Source of the DNA: UBA2277 sp035477615 | GTDB lineage: Bacteria > Patescibacteriota > Microgenomatia > UBA1400 > MFAQ01 | Assembly: GCA_035477615.1 (NCBI GenBank) | Contig: DATIKJ010000030.1 | Coordinates: 1-39,293, forward strand | Direction: 5' to 3' | DNA: 39,293 nt | Shown here: positions 22,411-31,004 of the stretch, piece by piece | Position numbering within the stretch: the first letter of the stretch is position 1 | How the letters are laid out: every line of letters starts with the position of its first letter | Program-made: the position numbers and the translations under genes | The notes under the pieces: generated by a model | What the model saw: the letters and a program-made list of their open reading frames with translations, nothing else | The model's database searches: none | Told to the model about the DNA's origin: nothing

Positions 22411-22431
22411 GATCATTTCTCTTTTTCCTCT

Positions 22432-22587
22432 TTTGTCATTTAGTATTTTGTGACGTCACCTTTGGTGACCGTCGGTTCCTATTTTCTTGATTCTCGCCCG
22501 CTCGTCGCGTAGTCTCGCAGACAGTAGTCTGAAAAATCAAGAAAATTACGGACGTGCGACTCATTGTCAAAAATACTAAACGCCAAA
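22432..22587. repeat. Multi-branched inverted-repeat element between VanW and tsaD
   Basis: Nested pairings fill this 276-nt gap (22357-22632). The outer arms TTTAGTATTTT (22439-22449) and AAAATACTAAA (22570-22580) pair perfectly over 11 bp, continuing inward as TGAC/GTCA and outward as TTTG/CAAA across a 3x3 loop. Inside are a hairpin GTCACC-TTT-GGTGAC (22455-22469) and a second stem ATTTTCTTGATT/AATCAAGAAAAT (22481-22492 and 22535-22546, 12 bp perfect) extended by TCC/GGA and GTCG/CGAC, capped by CAGAC-AGTA-GTCTG (22518-22531). No open frame or promoter explains it. It may be a structured RNA or a small palindromic mobile element. Confidence 0.75.
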
Positions 22588-22632
22588 CGTAAAGAAAAAT
22601 ATTTAAATGAATTCAAATGTTAAAATATCCTG

Positions 22633-23664
22633 ATGAAAGTATTAGCCATCGAGAGTACGTGTGATGAAACAGCGGCAGCTGTGGTGGAGAGTTGTGGAGC
22701 AGGAGTAAAGATTCTGAATAATGTGGTGGCAAGCTCGGTGTTGATGCATCAAAAATACGGCGGTATTGTGCCAGAAGTGGCGGCAAGGGAACAAATAAAA
22801 AGTATGGTGCCTGTGATTATGGAAGCGGTAGGTAAAGATAGAGACAGTATTCAGGCAATCGCCGTAAGTTTTGGACCAGGTTTGATGGGAAGTTTGTTGG
22901 TAGGAGTAGAGTCAGCCAAATCATTGGCTTGGGCATGGAAAAAACCTCTTTACTCAGTTAATCATATGGCAGCTCATGTTTTTGCAAACTGGATTGTAGA
23001 GTCGATGACGACTGAGGTGCCGAGGTTTCCAGCAGTAAGTTTGGTAGTAAGTGGCGGTCATACTGATTTGGTGTTGATGAAAAATACCAAAGATTGGGAG
23101 TGGATTGGAGGAACGAGAGATGATGCCGTGGGTGAGGCTTTTGATAAGACGGCCAGGCTTCTTGGCCTTCCCTATCCAGGAGGCCCAGAAATTTCAAAGG
23201 CTGTAGAGAGAGTGACTGAAGAAATGAGAGATAAGTATGGATCGAAATTTAAATTACCGAGACCCCTGTTGAATGAGAACAATCTCGACATGAGTTTTTC
23301 GGGACTCAAGGCCGCAATTGCAAAGATAGTAAATGGTTTGGGAGAAATAGATGAAGAAATACGCGATATGTTGGCTTGGGAGTTTTCGGAGGCGGTAATC
23401 GAAATTTTGATTAAGAAAACAATGAAGGCGGTAGAAAGGTATAAGCCAAAGAGTGTGTTGATGGCTGGGGGGGTGGCGGCAAACAAACAACTAAGAGAAG
23501 GACTGAAGGTTGAAGTAGAGAAAAACGAGGACATTAAATTCTTTTGCCCTGAACTGAAATACTGTGGAGATAACGCTGCTATGGTGGGAGTGGCGGCAGT
23601 TATTGCCCCAAACGAAGTGAAGCCTGTGGAGTTAAAACCAGATCCCAGCGTTACAACAGTTTAA
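22633..23664 (+). CDS. tsaD: tRNA N6-adenosine threonylcarbamoyltransferase TsaD
   Basis: This 343-residue protein is TsaD (Kae1/YgjD family). IESTCDETAAAV at the N-terminus is the ATPase-fold phosphate loop, HMAAH (His111 and His115) binds the metal, VSGGHTDLV and GEAFDKTARLLGLPYPGGP form the sugar and nucleotide site, MSFSGLKAAI and AGGVAANKQLR are standard, and GDNAAMVG closes the site. With TsaB and TsaE it adds the threonylcarbamoyl group to A37 of tRNAs reading ANN codons. It lies 10 nt before valS, so the two tRNA genes are co-transcribed. TAAAAT (22621-22626) lies 6 nt before the ATG, again suggesting a leaderless transcript. Confidence 0.97.
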   Translation: MKVLAIESTCDETAAAVVESCGAGVKILNNVVASSVLMHQKYGGIVPEVAAREQIKSMVPVIMEAVGKDRDSIQAIAVSFGPGLMGSLLVGVESAKSLAWAWKKPLYSVNHMAAHVFANWIVESMTTEVPRFPAVSLVVSGGHTDLVLMKNTKDWEWIGGTRDDAVGEAFDKTARLLGLPYPGGPEISKAVERVTEEMRDKYGSKFKLPRPLLNENNLDMSFSGLKAAIAKIVNGLGEIDEEIRDMLAWEFSEAVIEILIKKTMKAVERYKPKSVLMAGGVAANKQLREGLKVEVEKNEDIKFFCPELKYCGDNAAMVGVAAVIAPNEVKPVELKPDPSVTTV

Positions 23665-23674
23665 AATATAGATA

Positions 23675-25726
23675 ATGGAGAAAAACTACGATCATACATT
23701 GTACGAGGATAAACTTTATAAAGCTTGGGAGGAGAGCGGTGCTTTTACACCTCCTTCGGGAGAAGAATTAAAAAGGGATGGTAAGAAGCCATTCACTATC
23801 ATAATGCCTCCTGCCAACGCCAATGACCCATTACATTTGGGGCACGCGATGTTTGTAACTGTTGAGGATATTTTTACTCGATATCATCGGATGAAGGGAG
23901 AGGCAGCTTTATGGCTGCCAGGATTGGATCATGCAGGAATTGAAACACAGTTTGTTTTTGAAAAAAAATTAGCCAAAGAAGGTAAAAGTCGATTTGATTT
24001 TGATCGAGAGACTCTTTATAAAATGATCTGGGATTACGTACAAGAAAATACAGTGGTGGCTTTGAACCAACTGAAAAAATTAGGGGCAAGTGCGGATTGG
24101 AGTAGATATAAATTTACCTTAGATGAAGAAATCGTAAAAGATGTTGTAAATACTTTTAAGAAATTACATGACGATGGTCTAATTTATCGAGCAGAAAAAC
24201 TAGTTAATTACTGTACTAAATGTGGTACGGCGTATTCGGAGTTAGAAGTAGAACACGAAGAGAGAGAAGATAAACTGTACACAATTGATTACGGCCCAAT
24301 TCAAGTTGCAACTACTAGACCAGAAACAATGTTGGGAGATACAGCGGTGGCTGTAAATCCACAAGATAAACGATATGTTGATTTAATCGGAAAAACAGTG
24401 ACGGTCCCTTTGATTAATCGTGAAATTCCAATTGTGGGTGATGAGATGGTGGATATGGAGTTTGGCACCGGAGCCGTAAAAATTACTCCAGCACATGATC
24501 CGAATGACTGGGAAGTAGCTGTTAGACATAATTTAAAAAATATTACTGTAATTGGAACTAACGGAAAAATGACTGAAGTGGCTGGTGCTTATGCTGGTTT
24601 GTCTGCTGCAGCATGTAGAGAAAAAGTGATTGAAGATTTAGGAGAAAAATTGGTCGAGGTTAAATCCTACTCTCATAATGTGGGGATTTGTTATCGTTGT
24701 CATCGAGTAATTGAACCACTACCAATTAAACAGTTCTTTATTAAGATTAAACCTTTGGCAGATAAGGCTCTTGAGGCATTGAATAATAAGGAGACAAGGA
24801 TATTAGGAGCAGGAAGAGAAAAAATCTTAAGACACTGGTTGGAAAATTTGAGAGATTGGAATATTAGTCGACAGATTGTTTGGGGTATCCGCATTCCGGT
24901 TTGGTACAAAGACGAAAGCAAAACAGAGTTCGTAGTGTCTGAGTCTTCTCCAGGAGATGGATATATTCAAGAAACGGATACTTTTGATACTTGGTTTTCT
25001 TCTGGCCAGTGGCCAGTGGTGACGCTGAAAAACAATAAGCCAGGTGATTTTGAAGGTTACTATCCTACTCAGTTGATGGAGACAGGTTATGACATTCTCC
25101 CCTTTTGGGTAATGAGAATGATGCTTTTGTCAATTTATTTGACGGGGAAATCACCATTTAAAAATGTGTATTTGCATGGGTTAGTGCGCGATGAACAAGG
25201 TAGAAAAATGAGTAAGAGTATGGGAAATGCTATCAATCCTTTAGAACTGTGTGCTAAGTATGGCACTGATTCTCTTAGGATGGCTCTGGTGATGAGTACA
25301 ACAGCAGGACAGGACAGTAATATGGGTGAGAATAAAGTGCGAGGAATGAGAAATTTTGGAAATAAGATTTGGAATGCTGGTCGATTTATCGCCGAAAAAA
25401 CAAAGGAGGATATGGTGGTTGATGGTGAGAAAGATGGAGAGTTTAAAGAGAAGCTCTCAGGTGTCACGAAGGAAGTGACTAAACTACTTGATCATATAAA
25501 GGTAGGTTTGGCGTCTGAGACGGTCTACAACGAGTTCTGGCACTGGTTTTGTGACGAGGCTATAGAGCAGAATAAGCAAAAACAAGTAAGTGACGCCGTT
25601 TTGAAAGAGGGGTATAAAAAAATGCTCTTATTGCTACATCCATTTGTACCATTTGTAACAGAAGCCGTGTGGCAAGAAATGTTTGCTGACGATGGCTTAT
25701 TGATTTCTGGAGAGTGGCCAAGGTAA
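23675..25726 (+). CDS. valS: Valyl-tRNA synthetase, short form
   Basis: This 683-residue protein is a class Ia synthetase. ANDPLHLGHAM holds the HIGH motif (His54-Leu-Gly-His57), the editing domain is marked by TTRPETMLGDTAVAV and HDPNDWEV, CTKC and CYRC look like a zinc site, WGIRIPVWY and DTFDTWFSSGQWP belong to the catalytic core, and RKMSKSMGN (about 510-518) is KMSKS. The WFSSGQWP context and editing loop favour Val over Ile or Leu. Bacterial ValRS is typically around 870-950 residues; this one stops right after the anticodon domain (HPFVPFVTEAVWQEM) and lacks the C-terminal tRNA-binding coiled coil. The reading frame and terminator show that this end is real and not cut. Charges tRNA-Val in the cytoplasm. 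Confidence 0.94.
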   Translation: MEKNYDHTLYEDKLYKAWEESGAFTPPSGEELKRDGKKPFTIIMPPANANDPLHLGHAMFVTVEDIFTRYHRMKGEAALWLPGLDHAGIETQFVFEKKLAKEGKSRFDFDRETLYKMIWDYVQENTVVALNQLKKLGASADWSRYKFTLDEEIVKDVVNTFKKLHDDGLIYRAEKLVNYCTKCGTAYSELEVEHEEREDKLYTIDYGPIQVATTRPETMLGDTAVAVNPQDKRYVDLIGKTVTVPLINREIPIVGDEMVDMEFGTGAVKITPAHDPNDWEVAVRHNLKNITVIGTNGKMTEVAGAYAGLSAAACREKVIEDLGEKLVEVKSYSHNVGICYRCHRVIEPLPIKQFFIKIKPLADKALEALNNKETRILGAGREKILRHWLENLRDWNISRQIVWGIRIPVWYKDESKTEFVVSESSPGDGYIQETDTFDTWFSSGQWPVVTLKNNKPGDFEGYYPTQLMETGYDILPFWVMRMMLLSIYLTGKSPFKNVYLHGLVRDEQGRKMSKSMGNAINPLELCAKYGTDSLRMALVMSTTAGQDSNMGENKVRGMRNFGNKIWNAGRFIAEKTKEDMVVDGEKDGEFKEKLSGVTKEVTKLLDHIKVGLASETVYNEFWHWFCDEAIEQNKQKQVSDAVLKEGYKKMLLLLHPFVPFVTEAVWQEMFADDGLLISGEWPR

Positions 25727-25742
25727 TAAGCAAACAAATACC

Positions 25743-25770
25743 AAAAGACCCGCATTGCGGGTCTTTTTTT
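25743..25770. terminator. Bidirectional terminator between valS and the bL25 gene
   Basis: AAAAGACCCGC/GCGGGTCTTTT (25743-25753 and 25757-25767) with loop ATT, followed by three more T on the plus strand. The four leading A give a T-tail on the minus strand as well, which suits the convergent genes. Confidence 0.92.
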
Positions 25771-25784
25771 GACTAACTAACTTA

Positions 25785-26480
25785 TTATTCTTTAGGAGCC
25801 TCTTCGTGTTTGACTTCGTCACCTTCAGCGGGTTTTTCACCTTCTCCACCTTCAGCGGGAGCTTCGGCACCTGTGGCATCATCAGCGACTTCTTCTTCAA
25901 CAACGAGAGGTTCTTCTTCTTTTTGTGGTTCTTGAAGAGAGACAACCATTTGTTCTGGATCTGTTTTGACTTCTACTTCAGCAGAGACTTTGGCGTCGGA
26001 AACCAAGAGATGATCGCCAATGGCTTTGAGTGAGCTGATATCGAAAACAATACTTTCTGGAATGTCGGTTGGTAGTGCCTCGATTTCAATTTCGTTTAGA
26101 GATTGAGAAAGAACGGCTTCGTTGGTTGTGATAAGTTCGGACTCACCGACAATTTCGACTGGAACGTCGGCGGTAACTTTTTCCTTAAGATTGACTTGAT
26201 GAAAATCGACGTGAAGTTTGGCACTAGTGACTGGATTGAAGTGAACAGAGGTGATGAGGGTGGGACGTTCTTTTTCTTCTCCTTCTAGTTTGACCCAAAC
26301 AAGACTGGTTTCTCCTGCCTCCTTGTAGACTCGGTTAAATTCAACAGAGTTGACTTGGATGGCTTGACTATCAATGGTTTTACCAAATAGATTGGCTGGA
26401 ACGACACCGGTACGACGAAGTTGTTTGACTTTACTGCCAAGAATGGTTCTTTTTTCAGCTTTCAATATATACTTTTGCAT
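25785..26480 (-). CDS. rplY: Ribosomal protein bL25 (CTC type, TL5-like)
   Basis: This 231-residue protein has the 5S rRNA-binding N-domain (MQKYILKAEKRTILGSKVKQLRRTGVVPANLFG, conserved in bL25) and the CTC-specific C-domain (about 95-185, VNLKEKVTADVPVEIVGE, EIEIEALPTDIPE). A strongly acidic Glu/Ala/Gly-rich tail covers residues 190-231. It binds the 5S rRNA of the large subunit. The promoter TTGAGA-17-TACAAT places transcription start at the ATG itself. The gene is single and convergent with valS, sharing a terminator. The CTC form (with the extra domain) is more likely than the short E. coli type. Confidence 0.93.
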   Translation of the reverse strand: MQKYILKAEKRTILGSKVKQLRRTGVVPANLFGKTIDSQAIQVNSVEFNRVYKEAGETSLVWVKLEGEEKERPTLITSVHFNPVTSAKLHVDFHQVNLKEKVTADVPVEIVGESELITTNEAVLSQSLNEIEIEALPTDIPESIVFDISSLKAIGDHLLVSDAKVSAEVEVKTDPEQMVVSLQEPQKEEEPLVVEEEVADDATGAEAPAEGGEGEKPAEGDEVKHEEAPKE

Positions 26481-26487
26481 GAGGAGT

Positions 26488-26516
26488 ATTGTACCTGATT
26501 AGCTTCTGCTTCTCAA
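26488..26516 (-). promoter_or_regulatory. Promoter of the bL25 gene, leaderless layout
   Basis: On the minus strand TTGAGA (26511-26516), a 17-nt spacer and TACAAT (26488-26493), with 7 nt to the ATG at 26480. Transcription should start at the first base of the start codon. It lies just downstream of the DUF4012 stop. Confidence 0.7.
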
Positions 26517-26518
26517 CC

Positions 26519-29158
26519 TTATTGTATGTTTTCAACTAATGTGAAGCCAAAAGAAGATGTACGAGAAGGAAGATTAAGTATCATCTGCATAGGCTGAGAG
26601 GTAAAGGAGGAGGTGGCAATTGATGGTCTGAGATTCTCAAGATAAGTAATTTGGAGATTAATACCGGGGTCAATTGTTCCTGGTTGTCGATACTCAGTAA
26701 TGGAATAGGAAAATGGTGTAGAAAAATTATAATTTGTACCGGTAGTAGCTTTAATATTTACTACGATGTCTTGATAGGGATTGATTATCAGTGGAATTTT
26801 GTAATAATCAAACATCCCTTCGGTAGATTTTTCTACTTGCTTCATAGATGATGGAAGATCATTTAGATATAACTGATCGAGAGTTGATGGTGTTGGAAGA
26901 TATAAATGATAAGTAGTAGTGGTTGAAAAATCGACAACTTGATTGTTTTTTGTCTTGTAGTCAATTTTGTATTCATGTTGAATAGACCTTGAACTAATTT
27001 TAATATTGTGACTCATTAAACGATTTTGCCAGGGACTTAGCCGAGAAATTTCTGGAGCAGACTCACTTAGATAGCTTGTTTCAGCTATGCAGTTGTTGAT
27101 AGAAACAATGCTGGCGTTGCATGGATGGCTAAGTATCACTCCTGAGTATGACTGAGAAGCAAGAAGTGTTTCTGTGTCGTTGTCTGCCGACCAAATTAAT
27201 ATTTGGTTATCCCCTATTGTTTTGGCAATGGTTCTGCCAATAACTGGTAAGGAAATATCCTGATTAAACAACCGATCAATATACTGATCGGTTAAGTCTC
27301 TATAGAGAGTGGCTCCAGATGAAGCGGTGAAGTCATTTTTAAACTGGTCAAGGACGGCAGATTTTTCTTCTTGAAGGAGCTGTTCCAAGAGAAGGTTGTT
27401 GGCGGCGATAACAAAGTTTGGTTTAATCTTTAAGACTTTTTCTGAGAAAAGTGCAAGGTTGTTGGCGGCAAGGGAAAAATCGGGGTTTTCGGAGAGATCT
27501 TGAAGTTTGAGAATAGGTATCGTGTTTTTCTTATTGGTTTTGGGGGTGGGAGGAGTCGCATCTTGATAGAGTTTTTCGAGTTCGTTATCAGTGTAGAATT
27601 TTTTGGATATAAGCTTGCCTTTGTTTAAAGTAATTAAAAGGTAGTAGTCAACCTTTCCTCCGTTTGGACGAAGGATATGATTATTTTGGAGAAGAACAAG
27701 AATATTGCTGGTTTTATCTCCCGAAAAAACTGCTGGAATTATGTCGGTGACTTTAATAAACTGGATCAACTGTTCCTCAAGTGTTTTAAGATTTTGGAAC
27801 TCGGGGTTTTCTTTAATTTTTTTATCGAGGAAGGATGGGAGTTTGTTGCCACCACTTAAGAAGGCAATCTGATTAATGTTTTCATATAGTTGACTTAAAT
27901 TTGAGTGGAGAGCCAAACTCAAGTCATTGTAATTAGTATTGTTGTCGATTTTGTTTAGGGAGATGAGAAAATTTTCGGCTAAAACATAGGTTTGGTGAAG
28001 ATTACTGAGACTTTGGACCCCATAGTCAACAAAGGAGTAGAGATTAAAGATTTTTTCGGTTCCTTTTGGATATATTAGATTGGTAAGTGGTACCACTGGA
28101 TCAAAAACTGACTCCCCTATCTCTTTCAATTTTTGAGCGTTGTTGAGAGAACTAATTGATTGTTTAAGATTACCGTCTAAGGCATGTTTTACAGATTTTT
28201 CGAGTTGTTGTAGAGATAAGCTGGTGGTACCAATAAATACTCCTCCCATTAAAAGACTAATAATTAGGACAGCAAAAAGAAGTTTGCTAGCAATTTTCCT
28301 GATGGTAGGTAGATGCTTTTCTTTTTGAGGGCGAGGTTTGTAAACCCAAGTTAAAAATCGGTAGATGATGTTTAATTTTGTTTTTTTGTTTTCTTTTGCG
28401 GAAGGATTGTCTATGTACAGAGGAATTATTTGCCTGAGATCGTCGGCAATTTCATTCTCAGGCTGCCAGTTTAGTTCTCCACGTGATTTGGTACCAATAG
28501 AGATCAACGATTTTGTTTGAGGATCGTTTTCAGCTGTTGCGTTGATTTCTGGATCTTCCTGGTTGAGAGACGAAATGTTGTTTTTTAACAAATAAGCAAG
28601 CTCTAGATCGGTTATTGTGTCTCCTAGTATCCAAAAGTTTTTGCCAGAAGTGTTTGATAAAAATAGTATTTTTACGATTGCTTTAGTAAAGTCTTCAAGA
28701 GATAGAGGAAAGAGAAGATTGTCTCCTTTTTGAGATATTTTTATTTCTTTCTCGGTAACTGAGTGGTAAAAACTTGTGTCAAGGGGAGTGGATGGAGTAG
28801 AGGATGAGTGTTGGTAGATATCTTTGGTAAAGACTAGGCGGTGGAGTGGTTTGTCTTTTCCAAGATCATCAAGCATTTTTTGGAAATAGTGATTTTTTTC
28901 GGTGTCAATTTTTTGACCATGAAGAATTACAACAGCTAGTTTGGAATCAGTCTCGCGACAAAGACTGTAGGTATCAATAAGGCGTTGGCTAATCTGAGTG
29001 AGATCTTTTTGAAGGTCAATAACAAAAATCAGATAGGAAGTGTGGTTTGTTTTGTGTTCAACAAATTTTATTTCCGGAAGCTGTTTGTTATCCAAGAAAA
29101 TTTCTTGGAGTTCTCGGTTGTTACTTAGTATAGAAATCAAGACTTCTCGGGCGGACAT
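26519..29158 (-). CDS. DUF4012 domain membrane protein
   Basis: The protein has 879 residues. The first 250 form a soluble alpha/beta region (LAVVILHGQ, KNFWILGDTITDLELAYLL) that could be a degenerate Rossmann-like domain. A membrane helix follows at about 291-313 and a large extracytoplasmic domain at about 330-879. The section SNILVLLQNNHILRPNGGKVDYYLLITLNKGKL is the typical DUF4012 core. DUF4012 proteins occur in actinobacteria and CPR bacteria near polysaccharide genes, with no known activity. The ATG at 29158 is 7 nt after TATACT (29166-29171 on the minus strand). It is followed by the bL25 gene with its own promoter. A role at the cell surface is inferred from topology only. Confidence 0.82.
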   Translation of the reverse strand: MSAREVLISILSNNRELQEIFLDNKQLPEIKFVEHKTNHTSYLIFVIDLQKDLTQISQRLIDTYSLCRETDSKLAVVILHGQKIDTEKNHYFQKMLDDLGKDKPLHRLVFTKDIYQHSSSTPSTPLDTSFYHSVTEKEIKISQKGDNLLFPLSLEDFTKAIVKILFLSNTSGKNFWILGDTITDLELAYLLKNNISSLNQEDPEINATAENDPQTKSLISIGTKSRGELNWQPENEIADDLRQIIPLYIDNPSAKENKKTKLNIIYRFLTWVYKPRPQKEKHLPTIRKIASKLLFAVLIISLLMGGVFIGTTSLSLQQLEKSVKHALDGNLKQSISSLNNAQKLKEIGESVFDPVVPLTNLIYPKGTEKIFNLYSFVDYGVQSLSNLHQTYVLAENFLISLNKIDNNTNYNDLSLALHSNLSQLYENINQIAFLSGGNKLPSFLDKKIKENPEFQNLKTLEEQLIQFIKVTDIIPAVFSGDKTSNILVLLQNNHILRPNGGKVDYYLLITLNKGKLISKKFYTDNELEKLYQDATPPTPKTNKKNTIPILKLQDLSENPDFSLAANNLALFSEKVLKIKPNFVIAANNLLLEQLLQEEKSAVLDQFKNDFTASSGATLYRDLTDQYIDRLFNQDISLPVIGRTIAKTIGDNQILIWSADNDTETLLASQSYSGVILSHPCNASIVSINNCIAETSYLSESAPEISRLSPWQNRLMSHNIKISSRSIQHEYKIDYKTKNNQVVDFSTTTTYHLYLPTPSTLDQLYLNDLPSSMKQVEKSTEGMFDYYKIPLIINPYQDIVVNIKATTGTNYNFSTPFSYSITEYRQPGTIDPGINLQITYLENLRPSIATSSFTSQPMQMILNLPSRTSSFGFTLVENIQ

Positions 29159-29289
29159 TAGTTTAAGTATAAACGAAGAAATTACGTGAAGTATTTTGGC
29201 CTTTTTTAGTATGTACGTTATTTACTTTTTTTATTGTGCCTGTTTTTTAAATGTATATGTGCCTATAAACGTAATTTTCTGTTATTACC

Positions 29290-29303
29290 TTTCACATGTG
29301 AAA
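29290..29303. promoter_or_regulatory. Perfect 14-bp palindrome, possible operator
   Basis: TTTCACATGTGAAA lies in the 235-nt gap between DUF4012 and RNase H. A perfect two-fold palindrome of this size is typical of a dimeric repressor site. No regulator gene is seen nearby. Confidence 0.35.
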
Positions 29304-29327
29304 ATCTATACCTGAGGCTATCAACTG

Positions 29328-29336
29328 TTATCCACA
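29328..29336 (+). promoter_or_regulatory. Isolated perfect DnaA box
   Basis: TTATCCACA, the consensus DnaA box, lies 4 kb from the probable origin, between DUF4012 and RNase H. A single box could be chance or a DnaA titration or regulatory site. Confidence 0.4.
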
Positions 29337-29350
29337 ATATTCAAACCAAC

Positions 29351-29373
29351 AAAAAGCCCTCTATAAAGAGGGC
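29351..29373 (-). terminator. Terminator after RNase H (minus strand)
   Basis: On the minus strand GCCCTC/GAGGGC (29368-29373 and 29356-29361) with loop TTTATA is followed by five T (29351-29355 as A on the plus strand). It lies 20 nt downstream of the RNase H stop and ends the transcription unit that begins near the origin. Confidence 0.85.
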
Positions 29374-29393
29374 GTGATATGTCTTGTGAAAAT

Positions 29394-29825
29394 TTATTTA
29401 TCCAAGGCTTCGTTTACTAAAGCGTCTGCTTTTTTGTTTTGTTCACGGGGAACAGTAATTAAGGACATTAGTTTTATCTGTCCTTTTTCTTTTAAAGCTT
29501 TGACCAAATCGACAATTTGCTGACGGAGTATTTGCAGATGAGGTTGTTTGACTTTGTACTTGCCAAGAATCTGGCGAACAATCAATTCCGAGTCGAGAAT
29601 ATATTTAATTCTTTCAGTAAAAATTTCTTTTTCAGCAAGATACTCTAGACTCCTAATGACGGCGGTATATTCGGCGACATTATTAGTCGTCTCACCAATG
29701 GTCTCTGAGAGGGTAAATATTTCTTTTCCTTCCGAGACTGCGTAAACACCAATACCAGCAGGTCCGGGATTGCCACGTGAACCACCATCGGTGTTGATTT
29801 CTAGAAGATCATATTTTTGAGTCAT
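29394..29825 (-). CDS. rnhA: Ribonuclease HI family protein
   Basis: This 143-residue protein has the RNase H fold with all acidic residues in place: Asp13 in NTDGGSRGNPG, Glu52 in NNVAEYTAV, Asp78 in LDSELIVRQI and Asp134 in KKADALV. Length and spacing match the stand-alone RNase HI group that is closest to archaeal and RnhA-type enzymes without the basic protrusion. It cuts the RNA strand of RNA-DNA hybrids. The start has TAAAAT 6 nt upstream, and it also follows the O-antigen-ligase-like gene by 9 nt, so it is in the same operon. Confidence 0.92.
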   Translation of the reverse strand: MTQKYDLLEINTDGGSRGNPGPAGIGVYAVSEGKEIFTLSETIGETTNNVAEYTAVIRSLEYLAEKEIFTERIKYILDSELIVRQILGKYKVKQPHLQILRQQIVDLVKALKEKGQIKLMSLITVPREQNKKADALVNEALDK

Positions 29826-29834
29826 GTAGGTATT

Positions 29835-30977
29835 TTAGAGCATAATTGATAAGGCGAGAAGGAGGATCAGCTTGTTTTGAGGTAGAGTCCAGATGTAGTG
29901 GTCAAAGGCACCGGTAAAAATGACAAGGGCAAGGAGGGTAAGGACAAGAGGATTAGAAAGGATTTGTCTGACCTTTTGACGAAGAAGAGAAATAATAATG
30001 AGGAAGGTTCCAAGAAAGCCTAGTTCTGAAATAATTAAATAAGGGAGGTTGTGAATTGGTTGAAGTTTTGAAGGAGTTAAAAACGAACCGGGTAGAAAAT
30101 TACCAAGAGCGGGAATAAAGTTGCCGAGGCCGGTACCTGTGAGAGGATTGTTAATAATAATCTGTCGAAGGTAGGGGAGAAAAAATATTCTGTCGGAGAG
30201 TGATTGCCAATTGGAGGTGTAGTTTTGAATAAGTGGCTGAGCTAAAGAAAGAGCAAGAGAAAAACTAATAATTATTTCTGGCTTAAGATTAAAAACAATA
30301 AAAGCTAGAGCAACAATGGCCGTTTTGGAAAAGGTTAGAAGGATACCAACAAAGGGAATTATTTTATACCAAGGTTTGGCTGATTTGAAAGAAAACAAAT
30401 AGAAAACAATAAGAAGGAATCCTGCTAGAGAATTTGAGTGGGAAAAAGTACTCATGGGGCGGAGAATCTCGAGACCAAAAAGATTAAACCTGCCGATACC
30501 AGGAGTGCTTCCGGAGTAGGCTCTTTCACCAAGATAATAAAAAGGGCCATTAAGAGAAGTTTGAAAGATTAATTGAGCTATTTCCAGAGATACAACTAAG
30601 AGAGTGCTGCATAATAGGGAAGTACGAATTGTCTCCCATTTGAGATGTCTTAGTTTTAAAGTAATAAAGAATAAAAGATAGAGAAGGAGATGGAGCCACC
30701 AGATAAGGGAGTTTTGAGGAACAAGAGAAAAACTAGTATTAATAATAATAAAGGAAAGAAAAAGACAGACAAAGAGGATGTTTTTTTTGAGAAAGGAAAT
30801 AATTATTTTGTAATTAAACAATACTAGAGTAATTAAAAGAGTATCAACTAAATAGAGTGTGGGGGAGAGGTAGTCAATTTTGATTCCAGCAACACGAGAA
30901 AAGGATGGCCAGAAATGAAGACCTAGTTGAGTAGGTAGCAAAAAGACAATAATCTTGATAAGTAAATCACTAAACAC
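29835..30977 (-). CDS. O-antigen ligase/polymerase-like membrane protein
   Basis: This 380-residue protein is very hydrophobic, with about 10-12 membrane helices. The region RPMSTFSHSNSLAGFLLIVF and a later loop ending in NNPLTGTGLGNFIPALGNF followed by PIHNLPYLIISELGFLGTF match the Wzy_C/WaaL family, including the extracellular loop with His and the polymerase-like GxGxGxF. These enzymes join or polymerise polysaccharide from a lipid carrier outside the membrane. It fits with the WecA-like and GT2 genes elsewhere in the window. It sits 27 nt after jag, 9 nt before RNase H. The substrate is unknown. Confidence 0.83.
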   Translation of the reverse strand: MFSDLLIKIIVFLLPTQLGLHFWPSFSRVAGIKIDYLSPTLYLVDTLLITLVLFNYKIIISFLKKNILFVCLFLSFIIINTSFSLVPQNSLIWWLHLLLYLLFFITLKLRHLKWETIRTSLLCSTLLVVSLEIAQLIFQTSLNGPFYYLGERAYSGSTPGIGRFNLFGLEILRPMSTFSHSNSLAGFLLIVFYLFSFKSAKPWYKIIPFVGILLTFSKTAIVALAFIVFNLKPEIIISFSLALSLAQPLIQNYTSNWQSLSDRIFFLPYLRQIIINNPLTGTGLGNFIPALGNFLPGSFLTPSKLQPIHNLPYLIISELGFLGTFLIIISLLRQKVRQILSNPLVLTLLALVIFTGAFDHYIWTLPQNKLILLLALSIML

Positions 30978-31004
30978 TAGCTGCGATTGTACAAGAAAAA
31001 AGAC

